Assembly: GCA_021807585.1 (NCBI GenBank)
Contig: JAKBCQ010000099.1
Span: 1 to 7,550 of the forward strand
Direction of reading: 5' to 3'
DNA: 7,550 nucleotides
Origin: Planctomycetota bacterium
GTDB taxonomy: Bacteria; Planctomycetota; Planctomycetia; Isosphaerales; Isosphaeraceae
The notes below the pieces were generated by a model that saw only the letters and a list, made by a program, of their open reading frames with translations, was not told the DNA's origin and made no database searches. The translations under genes and the position numbers were made by a program. This document shows positions 6,093 to 7,550 of this stretch, in pieces. How positions within the stretch are numbered: the first letter of the stretch is position 1; every line of letters begins with the position of its first letter.

Positions 6093-7550
6093 ATGATTCG
6101 GTCGTTCGCCTCGATCTTTTTGACGTATTTGTGCGCGTTTTCCGCGACGAATTCGGGCGTCGGCGACGAACCCGCGAAAGCCGACAAGCCGCGGCTTCAG
6201 GTTCCCATTGCGATCGTTCATGTCGGGGTGATCGACGTCGTTGCGGGGAAAGCGATCGCCGATCAGACGGTGATCGTCGAAGGCGCCGCGATTCGGGGCG
6301 TGGGGAATTCGGCCTCGGCGGACGTTCCGCGCGATGCGAGGGTGATCGACGGCGTCGGCAAATATGTGATCCCCGGGCTTTGGGACATGCACGTTCATTC
6401 GGCCGATACGTCGACACTCCCGCTCTTTGTCGCCAATGGAATCACAGGGGTTCGGGTGATGTGGGGCAACCCAGGACTCGGCGGGTTGCTGAAACAGCAC
6501 TTCACGCTCCGCGAGCGGATCGAGCGGGGAAATGTCGTCGGGCCCAAGCTCGTCGTCGCGAGCAACATCATGGACGGAGCCAAGCCAATCTGGCCCGGGT
6601 CGCTCTCGATCAAAACCGAGGCCGATGCCCGCGACGCCGTTCAAAAAGCCAAAAATGAGGGCGCCGATTTCATCAAGGTTTATTCGGGGCTGGGACGAGC
6701 CGAATATTTAGCGATCGCCGACGAATCGAGGAAATTGGGGATTCCCTTCGCCGGGCATGTTCCTTATTCGGTCTCCGCCGCCGTCGCTTCCGACGCGGGC
6801 CAAAAATCGCTCGAACACCTCTTTGGAATCCGCCTCGGTTGCTCACGCGAAGAAGACGAAATGATATCTAAACGTGAAGATATCTTAAAAAACGCCAAGA
6901 TTCTTGAGTTTTTCAAAACCTTGCTGCGACAAGAGGCGGAGAGCGAACGGTCGCGCGATCCAGCCAGGGCCGGCGCTTTGTTCGAGAAATTCAAGAAGAA
7001 CGGGACGTTTGTTTGCCCGACGCTCACGGTTCTGGAGGCGACGAGTCGGCTTGACGACGAGCAATTTATCGCCGATCCTCGTCTTAAGTATATGAGTTCT
7101 TATATTCGTGCATTTTGGGATCCTCGGATAAACCCGGTCTTTCATGAGATGAAGCCCGAGGATTATATCGGGGCGCGGAAGCATTTTACTGCGGCGCTTC
7201 AGTTGACGGGCGAGCTTCATCGCGCAGGGGTATCGCTGCTGGCGGGGACCGACGAAATGAACCCTTACTGTTTCCCGGGTTTCAGCCTGCACGACGAGCT
7301 GGCGCTGTTAACGCGAGCGGGTTTAACTCCCGCCGACTCTCTCCGATGTGCAACGATCAATCCGGCGCGATTTTTGGGGATCGAGGCGAAGCGAGGGACG
7401 ATCGAGCCGGGAAAGGTCGCCGATCTCGTATTGCTCGACGCGAATCCTCTCGAAAAGATCGGGGCGACGAAGGCGATTCGGGCCGTCGTGCTCGCGGGGA
7501 AGCTTTTCGAACGCGACGATCTCGATCGGCTCCTCGCCGAAGCCGAGGCC
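6093..7550 (+). CDS. Exported metal-dependent amidohydrolase (3'-partial)
   Basis: Read from ATG 6093, 486 codons are open to the window edge with no stop, so the 3' end lies outside. The protein belongs to the amidohydrolase superfamily, near the imidazolonepropionase-like/prolidase-like group, which hydrolyses C-N bonds in cyclic amides or dipeptide-like substrates at a binuclear metal centre. Residues 1-18 look like a signal peptide (hydrophobic FASIFLTYLCAF). Residues ~38-95 form the N-terminal beta-sandwich (VGVIDVVAGKAIADQTVIVEG, ending VIPGLWDMHVH). Expected metal ligands are all visible: H100 and H102 in DMHVH, K195 in DFIKVYS (carboxylated lysine), H222 in AGHVPYS, H242 in SLEHLFG and D387 in LAGTDEMN. 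The C-terminal sandwich closes with GTIEPGKVADLVLLDANPLE, typical of the family, so only a short tail should be missing. Residues ~250-345 are an insertion with charged helices. Substrate not assignable. The 116-base gap leaves open whether it shares a transcript with the genes before it. Confidence 0.88.
   Translation, partial: MIRSFASIFLTYLCAFSATNSGVGDEPAKADKPRLQVPIAIVHVGVIDVVAGKAIADQTVIVEGAAIRGVGNSASADVPRDARVIDGVGKYVIPGLWDMHVHSADTSTLPLFVANGITGVRVMWGNPGLGGLLKQHFTLRERIERGNVVGPKLVVASNIMDGAKPIWPGSLSIKTEADARDAVQKAKNEGADFIKVYSGLGRAEYLAIADESRKLGIPFAGHVPYSVSAAVASDAGQKSLEHLFGIRLGCSREEDEMISKREDILKNAKILEFFKTLLRQEAESERSRDPARAGALFEKFKKNGTFVCPTLTVLEATSRLDDEQFIADPRLKYMSSYIRAFWDPRINPVFHEMKPEDYIGARKHFTAALQLTGELHRAGVSLLAGTDEMNPYCFPGFSLHDELALLTRAGLTPADSLRCATINPARFLGIEAKRGTIEPGKVADLVLLDANPLEKIGATKAIRAVVLAGKLFERDDLDRLLAEAEA

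Noticed and set aside
6017..6658. A 213-codon + strand frame overlapping the amidohydrolase start
   Set aside because: Its product is low-complexity and Arg-rich after a few residues. The frame from 6093 gives a complete set of amidohydrolase motifs through the same bases.

Overview
The window looks like chromosomal DNA of a GC-rich bacterium, most likely a planctomycete (for example an Isosphaeraceae or Gemmataceae relative). This rests on family content, not on a marker gene: a secreted transglutaminase-like protein, a DUF1080 (3-keto-disaccharide hydrolase) domain inside a large fusion protein, a TPM plus GlcG/HbpS fusion, and a secreted metal-dependent amidohydrolase. Codon use favours TCG, GCG, GTC and ATC throughout. 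No rRNA, tRNA, CRISPR array, insertion sequence or integrase was recognised.

Layout, all genes on the + strand. (1) Bases 1-590 hold the 3' end of an unrecognised gene. (2) Bases 591-1067 are a long non-coding gap. It contains an AT-rich island with a perfect 10-5-10 inverted repeat (697-721) overlapping the -35 of a plausible promoter (716-745), then a GC-rich leader of about 300 bases. (3) Bases 1068-2525 encode an exported transglutaminase-like protein with a complete Cys-His-Asp triad. (4) Bases 2592-4754 encode a three-part exported protein: an alpha/alpha-toroid-like repeat region, a DUF1080 domain and a Ser-His-Asp esterase. (5) Bases 4780-5976 encode an exported or membrane-anchored protein joining a degenerate TPM domain to a GlcG/HbpS domain. 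(6) From 6093 to the window edge an exported amidohydrolase runs off the end with all its metal ligands in place; 486 codons are visible with no stop.

The four genes from 1068 onwards are co-directional with gaps of 66, 25 and 116 bases, so they may form one transcription unit, with the 25-base gap the strongest link. All four have N-terminal signal or anchor sequences, so the products probably act in the periplasm or on the cell surface. The hydrolases would act on glycans, esters and small amide or peptide-like substrates, but a common pathway is not proven. The start codons chosen for the four complete N-termini each have a purine-rich ribosome binding site 6-9 bases upstream, and three of these sites favour a start downstream of the longest possible reading frame.

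The most interesting items are the three-domain fusion, the TPM-GlcG/HbpS fusion and the palindrome at 697-721. Nothing here amounts to a clearly new defence or mobile system.
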